Notes: generated by a model from the sequence alone, not told the origin. Numbered from the stretch's first letter, positions 9,914 through 17,377 are shown. The stretch: 64,000 bases of DNA from Sporosarcina psychrophila (GCF_001590685.1 NZ_CP014616.1:4029001-4093000); one strand, 5' to 3'. A program made the numbers and translations.

Positions 9914-11134
9914 TCACTCAGCTAGATTTCTTACTACATCTAGAAGAACATTTCCACCCTTGTTAATATCTTCCCAGTCGCTTTCTTCTTCTGGACAATG
10001 ACTCTTTCCTTCTATACTAGGAACAAAAATCATTGCTGTAGGACATACCTTGTTCATATATGTTGTCATGTGGCCCGCACCACTTACAACATGTTTTTGA
10101 GGATATCCATAATAACTTGCTGCTTTCGCTATATCTTCAGTAATCTTTTCAGAAAAAACTATTGAATCCATTGACCATTCTTCATCAATATTTATTTGCA
10201 TGTCATCTTCTCTTGCAATCTTTTTTAATCTATCAATAACTAACTGAACACCTTTGTTTTTTCTATGTGTATCTATATCGCGAATGTCTACTGAAAACCT
10301 TACTTCACCAGGAACTGTATTAACGCTGTCAGGAGAGACATTAAATTTCCCTACTGTTGTTATAGAGCGCTCTCCAATATCCTTTGCAGAATCTTGAATA
10401 GTCAGTACCATTTTTGCTGCTGTACACAATGCATCCTTCCTTACATACATAGGGGTTGGACCTGAGTTGTCAGACCTCCCTGTAATAGTAACATCAAGCC
10501 ATGTTAAACCCATGATGCCTTCTACTACGCCTATAGGTATTTTTTCTTCAAAAAGCACCGGCCCTTGTTCAATATGCAATTCGATATATGCTTCTGCTTC
10601 CTTTAGTCTGTTGTTTTTTTCTCCCAAATAACCAATTGCTTTCAATTCATCTATAAATCTTTTATTATCTTTATCTTTTTCTTCATATACAGACTCAATA
10701 TCAAAATCACCTGAAAGAACACCACTACCTACCATTAAAGGGTAAAATCTTATCCCCTCCTCATTAGTAAAATTAACTATTTCAATCGCCCTTTTGCTAT
10801 TAATAGAATTTTCATTAAATACTCTCACCACTTCCAGAGCCGATAAAAGACCAATTGTTCCGTCAAATTTTCCGGAGTTTTTAATTGAGTCTAAGTGTGA
10901 ACCTAAAACTATTGGTTTAGCTTCCGGATCAGTCCCTTCCCTTCTACCATAAATATTACCAACATCATCTATTCGTATTTCTAAGTCAATCTCCTTCATC
11001 CAAGACACTAATAAATCCCTAGCTTCTTTATCTTCTTGTGAAAGAGCTAATCGCGTTATACCACCATTTGTATTAGCACCAACATTCGACATCAAGTTAA
11101 ACTGTTCAATTACTCTGCCTATATTTATTTCCAA
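9914..11134 (-). CDS. M20 family amidohydrolase (N-carbamoyl-L-amino acid hydrolase / allantoate amidohydrolase type)
   Basis: 406 residues. The metal-binding pattern of the hydantoinase/carbamoylase branch of M20 is present: GSHLDSIKNSGKFDG (His and Asp), NEEG (Glu pair), HIEQGPVLF (His) and a late AGHMTTYMN (His). These enzymes remove an N-carbamoyl group or split allantoate. It is the first gene of the minus-strand series and is divergent from the MocR regulator. Together with an NCS1 permease this suggests that a ring ureide or cyclic amide is the cluster's substrate. About 255 bp without a gene separate it from accB. Confidence 0.85.
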   Translation of the reverse strand: MEINIGRVIEQFNLMSNVGANTNGGITRLALSQEDKEARDLLVSWMKEIDLEIRIDDVGNIYGRREGTDPEAKPIVLGSHLDSIKNSGKFDGTIGLLSALEVVRVFNENSINSKRAIEIVNFTNEEGIRFYPLMVGSGVLSGDFDIESVYEEKDKDNKRFIDELKAIGYLGEKNNRLKEAEAYIELHIEQGPVLFEEKIPIGVVEGIMGLTWLDVTITGRSDNSGPTPMYVRKDALCTAAKMVLTIQDSAKDIGERSITTVGKFNVSPDSVNTVPGEVRFSVDIRDIDTHRKNKGVQLVIDRLKKIAREDDMQINIDEEWSMDSIVFSEKITEDIAKAASYYGYPQKHVVSGAGHMTTYMNKVCPTAMIFVPSIEGKSHCPEEESDWEDINKGGNVLLDVVRNLAE

Positions 11135-11163
11135 AATATACCTCCTAACATATTCTAACTTTA

Positions 11164-11228
11164 TAGACTAGTATGACACTTAGTTGGTATAATAAAAAGA
11201 ACCAGATTATTCAAAGTAATGGAACCAG
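11164..11228 (+). promoter_or_regulatory. Promoter and direct-repeat operator in the MocR divergent region
   Basis: A sigma-A-like promoter for the MocR gene reads TAGACT-N18-TATAAT (11164-11193). Two direct GAACCAG copies at 11199-11205 and 11222-11228, 23 bp apart (about two helical turns), lie between the promoter and the start codon. MocR regulators often bind direct repeats in the region between their own gene and the divergent target. Binding is inferred. Confidence 0.5.
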
Positions 11229-11241
11229 GAGGGGATATTAA

Positions 11242-12651
11242 ATGATTAACTTTTATATAGATAAAGGAAATAATTCCGAGTTTATTTACAATCAAATCTG
11301 CGAAAAATTAAAAAAAATGATTTTAGAACATAAAATCAAAGTGGGCGAAAAATTACCTTCAAAAAGACAATTGGCTAACGATTTAATGGTAAGCGTTAAT
11401 TCAGTATCCACTGCATATGAACAACTACTTGCAGAAGGATACATATATACTATAGAACGAAAAGGTTATTTTGTGGAAGATGTAGGCAACTTTATCAACA
11501 AACATTCGTCCGAGGATTATCAATTTCCAAAACATTTAAAAGAGAAATCTATCGACAAAGATGGATGGCTTTCTCTATCGCATATTAACACTGACGATTC
11601 TATGTTTCCATTCCCTAAATGGATGAACAGTCAACAAAAAGCAATATACATGCATAAAAATGAACTTTCACAAATCTCTCACCCCCAGGGGCCTTTAGCC
11701 GTTAGAGAGACAATTTCTAATATGGTTGCTTTGACTCGTGGTGTGAATTGTGAGCCAGAACAAATTGTTATAAATACAGGTACCCAGCCATTAATCCAAA
11801 AATTAATGAGTATGCAACTACAAAATATAAAAGTAGCTGTAGAAAACCCTGGGTATGTACGTATTTTTCACTTATTAAAAAGCTTAAACCTCGAAGTATC
11901 ACCTATTTCACTAGATAATAAAGGAATTAATTTCAAGGAATTCAAAAAGTCTAATTCAGACTTTTTAATTGTTACACCTTCACATCAATTCCCAACTGGA
12001 GTTATTATGCCTATATCTAGAAGGATTGAAATATTGAATTGGGCTGCTATGCATAAAAATCGCTATATTATAGAAGATGATTATGATAGCGAATTTAAAT
12101 ATGGAACAGATAATATCCCTTCCTTACAAAGTCTTGATAAAAATAATCGCGTCATTTATATTGGTTCTTTCTCTAAAACACTTTTGCCCAGTTTTCGTAT
12201 CAGTTATATGATTTTGCCCCCTAAATTATTAGAGCTGTACAAAAAGCAGTATTATGACTGGAGTGAAAACAATACACTTCATTTATATGCATTACACTAT
12301 TTTATACAAAGTGGTGAATATGCTAAACACATTAAAAGAATGAATCAACATTATAATAAAAAACGAAAATACTTAATAAATGAGCTTTATTTAAAATTCA
12401 AAAAAAGTATATACATAAAAGATGTCCCTGCTGGACTTCATATTTTCATAAAATTTAATACAAATAAAACTTATAGCGAAATTATTGAAAATGCACAACA
12501 AGAAAAGCTTGAAATCTATACAATTAAAAGATTCTTATTAAATGACGAGCTAGAAAACATGAATAATATTCAGTTAGTTATTGGTTTTGCTAGCATTAAG
12601 GAAGAAGATATATCCGATGCAGTAGAGCGGTTATATCGTGTTATTTACTAA
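11242..12651 (+). CDS. MocR family regulator (GntR HTH fused to a PLP aminotransferase-like domain)
   Basis: 469 residues. A GntR winged HTH covers about residues 12-75 (KIKVGEKLPSKRQLANDLMV, then SVNSVSTAYEQLLAEGYIY). It is followed by a fold-type I aminotransferase domain with ISHPQGPLAVRETI, IEDDYDSEFKY and the PLP-binding Lys at about 312 in SFSKTLLPS. The start has AGGAGGGG 7 bases upstream. MocR proteins sense PLP together with a substrate; GabR is the best-known relative and controls GABA genes. The divergent position and the direct repeats in the shared region make it the likely regulator of the hydrolase-pxp cluster. Confidence 0.92.
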   Translation: MINFYIDKGNNSEFIYNQICEKLKKMILEHKIKVGEKLPSKRQLANDLMVSVNSVSTAYEQLLAEGYIYTIERKGYFVEDVGNFINKHSSEDYQFPKHLKEKSIDKDGWLSLSHINTDDSMFPFPKWMNSQQKAIYMHKNELSQISHPQGPLAVRETISNMVALTRGVNCEPEQIVINTGTQPLIQKLMSMQLQNIKVAVENPGYVRIFHLLKSLNLEVSPISLDNKGINFKEFKKSNSDFLIVTPSHQFPTGVIMPISRRIEILNWAAMHKNRYIIEDDYDSEFKYGTDNIPSLQSLDKNNRVIYIGSFSKTLLPSFRISYMILPPKLLELYKKQYYDWSENNTLHLYALHYFIQSGEYAKHIKRMNQHYNKKRKYLINELYLKFKKSIYIKDVPAGLHIFIKFNTNKTYSEIIENAQQEKLEIYTIKRFLLNDELENMNNIQLVIGFASIKEEDISDAVERLYRVIY

Positions 12652-12755
12652 TCGACAAAATACATTTGATTTTGTTAGCTACTTTTTTCTTAACTAAGTG
12701 GTATTAAAATGATGTTCTCGACTTATGAAACACTCTTGTAGACTTCAAGTAATTG

Positions 12756-12815
12756 TGTGCGTACCTTTGCAATAAAAAGAAACCAAAAATTCACCCAATT
12801 GTATAAGTACTAGAC
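12756..12815 (+). repeat. Repeat A, left-end fragment
   Basis: GCGTACCTTTGCAA, then an A-rich tract and CACCCAATTGTATAA, resembles the left third of repeat A. The centre and right end are missing. It lies between the MocR gene and the two coupled small genes. Confidence 0.45.
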
Positions 12816-12860
12816 AAATTCAACGTAGAATAAGCTAATTTTTACAGAGGGGGAGAAATT

Positions 12861-13025
12861 GTGAGATTATATTACAGTGAAAGAACAAAAGAATTTGAAA
12901 TAGCTTATTTTAGAGATGAGACGCTTCTTTGTGGCAAATTCGATGCCCTGGATATTAATGAGAAGTCTGCAGTATTCGCTGCAGACTTCTTGTTCGGATT
13001 CAAGATGTTCGGCTTGTCCAAATGA
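12861..13025 (+). CDS. Unrecognised small protein, 54 residues
   Basis: Starts with GTG behind a strong AGAGGGGGAG site (spacing about 6) and ends in an ATGA overlap with the next gene, which argues for a real, coupled pair. The product begins VRLYYSERTKEFEIAY; no family is recognised. Odd feature: a perfect 11-bp hairpin (GAAGTCTGCAG-N6-CTGCAGACTTC, 12962-12989) followed by TTGTT lies inside the reading frame and looks like an intrinsic terminator. The gene may be truncated or a fusion across an old junction. Confidence 0.4.
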   Translation: MRLYYSERTKEFEIAYFRDETLLCGKFDALDINEKSAVFAADFLFGFKMFGLSK

Positions 13026-13366
13026 GATACAGTGAAGCTAAGGTCAAGAAACTCACCAGCAAGAAGTTGTATGAACGGCTAACCATGCTGAACAACGAAA
13101 AGTCACCGGACACCAGATCAATCATGGTCGTCCTGTCGGAGATTGCCCAGCGAGACCCTGCGGAGTACGAGGCGGGAAAGATCGAGGCAGAGGTGGAGAA
13201 GTCCAAACGCCACACTGTCATGGAAACTACGGACATTCTCTATCTCGAAATCAAGTACCACGAGGACTATCTTGCCAAGTCGGAATCCGAGACTGACCCA
13301 TACGAGCGCAAGCTCCGGTCGGCCATGCTTGGAATGGTTCACAAGGAACTAAGGCGTCGGACATAA
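13022..13366 (+). CDS. Unrecognised protein, 114 residues, possibly phage or mobile-element derived
   Basis: Start ATG overlaps the stop of the preceding small gene. The protein is highly charged and predicted mostly helical (KVKKLTSKKLYERL, then RKLRSAMLGMVHKELRRRT), with no membrane segment and no motif recognised. Its DNA is visibly richer in G and C than the catabolic genes to the left, which suggests transfer. It ends 5 bp before repeat A copy 3. Function unknown. Confidence 0.55.
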   Translation: MRYSEAKVKKLTSKKLYERLTMLNNEKSPDTRSIMVVLSEIAQRDPAEYEAGKIEAEVEKSKRHTVMETTDILYLEIKYHEDYLAKSESETDPYERKLRSAMLGMVHKELRRRT

Positions 13367-13370
13367 TTGT

Positions 13371-13532
13371 TTGTGTGCCTGTGCAACAAACAACAACAAC
13401 AACTAACAATTCATCCCACTGATTAAAAAGAGAATAGAGATTAGATAATCAGTTGCCTATCTAATCTCCTGTTCATAATGTATATTCGTATTGGATTTTC
13501 AAAATACAAACTTGCGCAGGTACCTGAAATTT
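13371..13532 (+). repeat. Repeat A, copy 3
   Basis: Near-complete copy: left end GTGTGCCTGTGCAACAAACA, a central perfect inverted repeat AGATTAGATA-N10-TATCTAATCT, and right end GCGCAGGTACCTGAAATTT. The outer left and right ends are inverted copies of each other (CAGGTACCTG core). It separates the 114-residue gene from the TnpB remnant. Confidence 0.8.
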
Positions 13533-13682
13533 ATGTTATTGCGCCCCCTCATCAATTTCAATTCGATAAAGGGGAATCCTTTCCTTCTAAAAACGATAAA
13601 AAAAAATAACGCTTATGCTGCGTTAAATTCCTTCTGACCTCCTTCAGTTTTAAGAAAATAAAAAGAAAGCCCGGTATGTGCT

Positions 13683-13877
13683 GTCGCAAAAAATTTCCCC
13701 TCTAGCCAACTCTGTTCAAGTTGTGGCTATCGCCATAAAGACGTTAAGAATCTCGGATTACGTGAATAGGTGTGTCGGGCATGTAACTCGTTCCACGACC
13801 GACACTATAACGCAAGTATCAATCTTGAAAAAGAAGCCATAAGACTTCTAACCTCAGGGATTGCGGGGGTAGCCTAA
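13683..13877 (+). pseudogene. TnpB (IS605 OrfB) C-terminal remnant
   Basis: In frame from 13683 the sequence reads [20 protein letters not shown], then a nonsense codon TAG at 13767-13769 where family members have Trp, then CRACNSFHDRHYNASINLEK and a C-terminal tail ending at 13877. The two CxxC pairs are the zinc ribbon of TnpB, and NASINL with the DRHYNA motif carries the last RuvC acidic residue. Only the last quarter of the gene remains and it has an internal stop, so it is dead as a nuclease. Confidence 0.85.
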
Positions 13878-13951
13878 TCAATAACTGGCGGTTACGTCAG
13901 CGATCTTAGGAATCTCCCACTTCTAAACGAAGTGAAAGTGGGGGTAATTCA
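13878..13951 (+). mobile_element. IS200/IS605 right end with subterminal hairpin (omega-RNA scaffold region)
   Basis: Directly after the TnpB stop comes CCCACTTC-taaac-GAAGTG with AAAGTGGGGG, a stem-loop, followed by TAATTCAA. A hairpin near the end followed by TTCAA is typical of IS200/IS605 right ends. In intact elements the TnpB guide RNA is made from this 3-prime region. The element's left end and the rest of tnpB are missing. Confidence 0.65.
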
Positions 13952-14118
13952 AGTAATCGTAGTAAACTGTAAGTAATTTCTCCTCCGACAATCGCCCCTA
14001 CAAAAGCTATCACACCAGTCATTATTGTCGGACTCCAACCGAAAAACAGCTTCATTATTGTAATAGCTATATATGTTGAACTAATGATTCTATATAATCT
14101 CCAGCGAAGACGCCTCAT
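13952..14118 (-). pseudogene. Possible truncated small hydrophobic protein
   Basis: Reading leftward from 14118, a frame encodes MRRLRWRLYRIISSTYIAIT and a second hydrophobic stretch (GVIAFVGAIVGGEITYSLL) before running into the IS605 right end, which adds unrelated residues up to 13906. No clear ribosome binding site is seen and no family is recognised. It may be a gene cut by the insertion, or chance. Confidence 0.25.
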
Positions 14119-14392
14119 TGGGGTAGCCGAGCATTGGTGAGTGGATTCTTTATGTCAACATATATAACTGAAATCTATTTATCCGTCGCTCGCCTATAAT
14201 GGTCAAGGTAAAAGAGCATTTTCTTTTTATAATGAAAGAAGAGATTCTTCTCTATCAACTTGCTGAGCGCACGAAGATTCAATTTCGGGCGCTACAACCA
14301 CTTCTATGATCTGCCCATTGCAATTTAAAACATCTTTAAAGAGTTGAATTCGAAGAGAAATGTTCTACAAACACCAAACATTTCACAAACAA
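14119..14392. other. Intergenic leader before the DUF1659 gene
   Basis: A 274-bp stretch with no convincing gene. A 25-codon plus-strand frame at 14232-14309 (MKEEILLYQLAERTKIQ) has no good ribosome binding site and could be a gene remnant. The right edge carries TTTCACAAACAA, which is also present in front of the second unusual promoter at 16.5 kb. Confidence 0.3.
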
Positions 14393-14423
14393 TGTCCCCT
14401 TTCCTTCCCTATCACTCTATATA
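14393..14423 (+). promoter_or_regulatory. Unusual promoter TGTCCCCT-N15-TCTATATA, copy 1
   Basis: TGTCCCCT at 14393-14400 and TCTATATA at 14416-14423, 23 bp start to start, preceded by TTCACAA. The same arrangement with identical spacing occurs at 16536-16566. The gap between the TGTCC-like box and the TATA box is longer than the 16-18 bp sigma-A spacing, so a different sigma factor is likely. It lies 23 bp before the DUF1659 start codon. Confidence 0.6.
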
Positions 14424-14445
14424 GAGGGTGAAAGGAGGTGATTAC

Positions 14446-14667
14446 ATGGCTGCAACAATCGAATTTCAACACGCGGCGGGCCGCGTTCTCTTCGACGGTG
14501 GTTTGACAGAGGACGGAAAGATCATCCGTAAATCGAAGACGTACCGCTATATCAAAGAAAATGCACCAGCTGAGGACTTGTACAAAGCGCTGGAGCAACT
14601 TGGTCGGCTCTCAACTTTGTTGTTCATCGGAGCGGATCTCGTGGAAACATCGAGTTTGATTGACTAA
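14446..14667 (+). CDS. DUF1659 family small protein
   Basis: 73 residues from the ATG at 14446, chosen because AAAGGAGGTGAT lies just upstream; a GTG 18 bases earlier overlaps the Shine-Dalgarno sequence. The pattern FDGGLTEDGKIIRKSKTYRY with a C-terminal helix pair matches the DUF1659 family, small soluble proteins of unknown role that in Bacillales are found with DUF2922 and YvrJ genes, as here. It is the first gene behind the unusual promoter. Confidence 0.8.
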   Translation: MAATIEFQHAAGRVLFDGGLTEDGKIIRKSKTYRYIKENAPAEDLYKALEQLGRLSTLLFIGADLVETSSLID

Positions 14668-14682
14668 CCAATTAACAAATTA

Positions 14683-14864
14683 GGAAAAGCGCAGGGCGCC
14701 CGCTAGACGCGACGGGCATAAGTCAATCTAGCGACGTGGCGCACTTAGCCACATAGCTTGATTGCTTTCAGGGAAGCCAGTCTAAAACCGCCACGTCCTG
14801 TGGCAACGACTGCCTGACTCACTTCCTGTGAGCCTCTAAGCGGCTGGCGCCCGAAATCTAGACA
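14683..14864 (+). repeat. Repeat B, copy 1 (structured, about 180 bp)
   Basis: Starts GAAAAGCGCAGGGCGCC and closes with CTGGCGCCCG, so the two ends can pair. Inside are GCCAC-gtcct-GTGGC, TCAC-ttcc-TGTGA and a GTGGCG...GCCAC pair, giving a multi-hairpin fold. A shorter relative starts at 19311. Sequences beginning with this GAAAAGCG..GGCGCC pattern are, to my knowledge, widespread in Bacillales intergenic regions. It separates the DUF1659 and DUF2922 genes. Confidence 0.65.
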
Positions 14865-14885
14865 ATGGAAAAGGAGGGATAAAAA

Positions 14886-15104
14886 ATGGCTAAAACACTA
14901 CAATTGAACTTCAACACAGCAAGCGGGAAAAGGGTGAGTTTGACGGTGGATGAACCCCGCGCAGATTTGACGCCGCAAAGCATTGAAGCAGCGATGCAGG
15001 AGATCATCGCTGCAAATGTATTCGAAGTAAACGGCGCTCCACTCGCAACAATTGTTAGCGCTCGGGTTATTGAGCGCAATGTAACAGAACTTGTAAACGG
15101 CTAA
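14886..15104 (+). CDS. DUF2922 family small protein
   Basis: 72 residues: MAKTLQLNFNTASGKRVSLT, then VDEPRADLTPQSIEAAMQEI and a C-terminal SARVIERNVTELV, which is the DUF2922 signature. The start has AGGAGG 8 bases upstream. Probably a small beta/alpha soluble protein; function unknown. It follows the DUF1659 gene and is closed by a strong terminator, so the two may form one transcript with repeat B between them. Confidence 0.85.
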   Translation: MAKTLQLNFNTASGKRVSLTVDEPRADLTPQSIEAAMQEIIAANVFEVNGAPLATIVSARVIERNVTELVNG

Positions 15105-15116
15105 CAAGCAGCAACG

Positions 15117-15155
15117 ACCGGTTCACCAGTTTTCGGACTGGGGACCGGTTTTTTT
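15117..15155 (+). terminator. Intrinsic terminator after the DUF2922 gene
   Basis: ACCGGTTCACCAGT-tttcgg-ACTGGGGACCGGT stem followed directly by a run of seven T. One of the clearest terminators in the window. It separates the DUF2922 gene from the YvrJ gene. Confidence 0.9.
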
Positions 15156-15180
15156 ATGTATTTAGAGAGGAGGAAATGAG

Positions 15181-15309
15181 ATGGAACAATGGATGAGTCT
15201 CATACAGGAAGTCGGTTTCCCGATATTCGTATCATTCTATCTTTTGCACCGGCTCGAAACAAAACTCGTTGCGATCCATGATGTCTTGGTTTCATTAAAA
15301 ATGCAGTGA
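15181..15309 (+). CDS. YvrJ family small membrane-anchored protein
   Basis: 42 residues: MEQWMSLIQEVGFPIFVSFY, LLHRLETKLVAIHDVL and a short tail. The motif GFPI followed by a hydrophobic helix and then RLETKL is the YvrJ family pattern. AGAGAGGAGG precedes the ATG. In B. subtilis yvrJ lies with genes for the two-part sigma factor YvrI/YvrHa (SigO/RsoA). Here a sigma-70-like gene is 3.5 kb downstream, with other genes between them. Function unknown; probably membrane associated. Confidence 0.85.
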   Translation: MEQWMSLIQEVGFPIFVSFYLLHRLETKLVAIHDVLVSLKMQ

Positions 15310-15410
15310 ATTTTAATCATCTCCCATCAATGGAAATTTCAGTAAGATTACTCGCTCGTGTTGCGTTGCTGGGTACTAGTTGAACTTAATTTGGAGTAAG
15401 GAGGAAATTA

Positions 15411-16028
15411 ATGTTTATTAAACCATGCGAGGGTCGTGTCACATCTCCTTTCGGTTACCGCATCCATCCGATTACGCATTTGCGAACGATGCATTGGGGT
15501 GTGGATTACGGAAATACTTCATCAAACAATACGATCGTTGCAGCAGCTGCTGGAAAAGTAACTTTTTCTAAGTCTACAAATGGTTATGGCAACACGGTTA
15601 TGATTGTGCACGCAATCGGTGGAAAGACGTTTGAAACCGTGTACGCACATCTACAGTCTATCGGTGTGAAAGTCGGGCAGATTGTCAAACAGGGCGAACG
15701 TATCGGCGTGAAAGGTACGACTGGAAAAAGTACAGGGATCCATCTTCATTTCGAGGTCCACATTGGTCGTTGGAACAACAAGTTTACGAATGCGGTTGAT
15801 CCGTTATATTATGTTGTCGATCATGAAGTAAAAGAAATACAAAGCTTGCTCGTCAAAATAGGTTACAAGATTGCTGTGGATGGACTAAACGGGCCTGCTA
15901 CAAAGTCTGCGGTTCAGTCGTTTCAAAAGGCTTTTGGACTTGTTGTAGACGGAATTCCAGGGAAGTTGACGACAGCTGCACTTGCTAAAGTGGCGAAAGA
16001 TAATATGGTCAATGGTGCCGAGGTATAA
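15411..16028 (+). CDS. M23 family peptidoglycan endopeptidase with C-terminal peptidoglycan-binding domain
   Basis: 205 residues. The N-terminal part (about 1-130) is a LytM/M23 domain: FGYRIHPITHLRTMHWGVDYG holds the first zinc His and Asp, and HLHFEVHIG the HxH motif. Residues about 145-200 form a PG-binding type 1 domain (VDGLNGPATKSAVQSFQK). No signal peptide is visible, so it could act from inside the cell together with a holin-like partner, or be released on lysis as phage endolysins are. AAGGAGG precedes the start. It follows the YvrJ gene and ends at a strong terminator. Confidence 0.9.
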   Translation: MFIKPCEGRVTSPFGYRIHPITHLRTMHWGVDYGNTSSNNTIVAAAAGKVTFSKSTNGYGNTVMIVHAIGGKTFETVYAHLQSIGVKVGQIVKQGERIGVKGTTGKSTGIHLHFEVHIGRWNNKFTNAVDPLYYVVDHEVKEIQSLLVKIGYKIAVDGLNGPATKSAVQSFQKAFGLVVDGIPGKLTTAALAKVAKDNMVNGAEV

Positions 16029-16036
16029 TAAGTATG

Positions 16037-16079
16037 AAAAAGCCCAATTGCTCATTTTTATGAGCAATTGGGCTTTTTC
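16037..16079 (+). terminator. Intrinsic terminator after the M23 gene
   Basis: AAAAAGCCCAATTGCTCA and TGAGCAATTGGGCTTTTT form a perfect long stem with a small loop and T-run. It works equally on both strands. Confidence 0.92.
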
Positions 16080-16100
16080 GAGTGAGTCTAGGACTAGTTT

Positions 16101-16283
16101 GTTGGACACTTTGAGGTTTTCGTTGGACTCTTGGCCGAGTTCGTCGGACAGCTCTAGACTTTCGTTGGACACTTCGAAGAGTTTGTTGGAAACCTCCCTG
16201 TTTGTTGGACACTTTTCCGAGTTGGTTGGAGGCTTTGCGAAGTTGGTTGGACAGTTGCCGGGCTTTGTTGGAGACTTCCTTGT
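16101..16283 (+). repeat. Degenerate 21-bp tandem repeat array 1 (about 9 units)
   Basis: Nine head-to-tail units begin with GTTGGACACTT or a close variant, mostly 21 bp apart, with shorter units of the type GTTGGAAACCTCCCTGTTT. Because the period is 7 codons, both strands stay open for long stretches with 7-residue repeats (for example VSNESLE-like), but no start signal is convincing. The same unit builds array 2 at 17675-17934. The two arrays flank the HTH gene. The rest of the gap up to 16588 holds only the promoter below. Confidence 0.85.
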
Positions 16284-16535
16284 ATATTCTGAATCCCTTC
16301 ACGCACAACTTACCTAAAAAAACTTTTGAAGTATCTTTGCTACCCCGTTTGGTCCAACTGCGTACTAAGAAAGAAGAAGCAATAATAACGCTGTCAGACC
16401 ATGTTTATTGATATCTTCTTACTCCTACTACGCTGTTTCACCAACGCGGTAGTATGCTCCATTCCCTCTCACTGGATTTTTTTCTAATGCGCTTGCCATC
16501 TTCTCAAAAAATCACAAAAACTTTTTTCACAACAT

Positions 16536-16566
16536 TGTCCCCTAAACCTCAATTCCCTTCTATATA
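16536..16566 (+). promoter_or_regulatory. Unusual promoter TGTCCCCT-N15-TCTATATA, copy 2
   Basis: TGTCCCCT (16536-16543), 15 bases, TCTATATA (16559-16566), preceded by TTCACAA. It matches copy 1 at 14393 in both boxes and in spacing. It lies 22 bp before the start of the HTH gene, so the leader is very short and the ribosome binding site AAGGGGAT follows almost at once. Confidence 0.65.
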
Positions 16567-16588
16567 AAGAATAAAGGGGATATTCTTT

Positions 16589-17377
16589 ATGACAACTTAC
16601 CTAACGGAATACGCACACTTCACAAACAAAAACGATTTAGACGCAGCAACTAGGCAACATGTACTTGCGAACTGGAACGAAATGAACCAAACAGAGCGGG
16701 CTGTTCTTGATATGATACGTCGTTACTCCGTTAAATATGGCGCTGCACACTTGAAACACGAAACCATCGAAAAGGCTATCAAGAAATCAAATGCAACTGT
16801 TAGACGCGCCATCCGCAAATTAGTAAAGCTCGAAATCATCGAACGCATTCACTATATCCGCCCCGTTATGAGCGGTCTAGGCGCTAACATTTATGTCATT
16901 AAACCTACTAATGACCAGTCGAAATTGAACACCCCGGAGAATGACGAAAAGCCTTCTAGCAGTATGGCTGAACCCGCTAATATACAAACCGAAGCTTTTC
17001 TTTCTAAAGCGATAAAACCTAAAGACCTTAAAAGAACGTCTCCTCCGGAAATTGTGCCTACTACTCTTTTCGGTAAAATGAAATCTCTTCTTTCTTCAAC
17101 AATCGGAGAAAGTAAATTAGCGCGTAATTTTTACGGCATCTATCGGAAACAGTCCCTGCAAATGCTGAAATTCAGTATTCACGAAGACAAAGGAGAACTG
17201 TTCGAGCAATTAGCCATGCATGCCCTTCGCATTGCGGTTCAAACAACCAAACAGAAAAAAGTCCGGAATCTGCCTGGCTATTATTCAGGCGTCTTGCGCG
17301 AACTCATCGGCAAGACTTTATTCAGCGAGGCTTTCATGGATTATGACGTGCCAGTTGAGGGGTTTTTCTGCCGATGA
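16589..17377 (+). CDS. Winged helix-turn-helix protein, 262 residues
   Basis: Residues about 33-105 form a helix-turn-helix with a wing (HLKHETIEKAIKKSNATVRR, AIRKLVKLEIIERIHYI), similar to N-terminal domains of plasmid replication initiators and of Bacillales HTH proteins of unknown role. A Pro/Ser-rich linker (115-165) precedes a C-terminal helical domain containing YYSGVLRELIGKT. Transcription is probably from the unusual promoter. Odd: the last residues VEGFFCR occur at a GGGGTTTTT run, and the next frame continues GFSADEIKYWIHVSNRPIN, so the 3-prime end may be frameshifted. A replication role is only a guess, prompted by the flanking tandem repeats. Confidence 0.6.
   Translation: MTTYLTEYAHFTNKNDLDAATRQHVLANWNEMNQTERAVLDMIRRYSVKYGAAHLKHETIEKAIKKSNATVRRAIRKLVKLEIIERIHYIRPVMSGLGANIYVIKPTNDQSKLNTPENDEKPSSSMAEPANIQTEAFLSKAIKPKDLKRTSPPEIVPTTLFGKMKSLLSSTIGESKLARNFYGIYRKQSLQMLKFSIHEDKGELFEQLAMHALRIAVQTTKQKKVRNLPGYYSGVLRELIGKTLFSEAFMDYDVPVEGFFCR

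Noticed and set aside
12660..12690. Terminator after the MocR gene (ACAAAAT/ATTTTGT)
   Set aside because: The stem is short and AT-only and the T-run is poor, so it is not reported as a feature.
15885..16317. Reading frames on both strands over the M23 end and array 1
   Set aside because: They cross a strong terminator and the tandem array; openness is explained by the 21-bp period.
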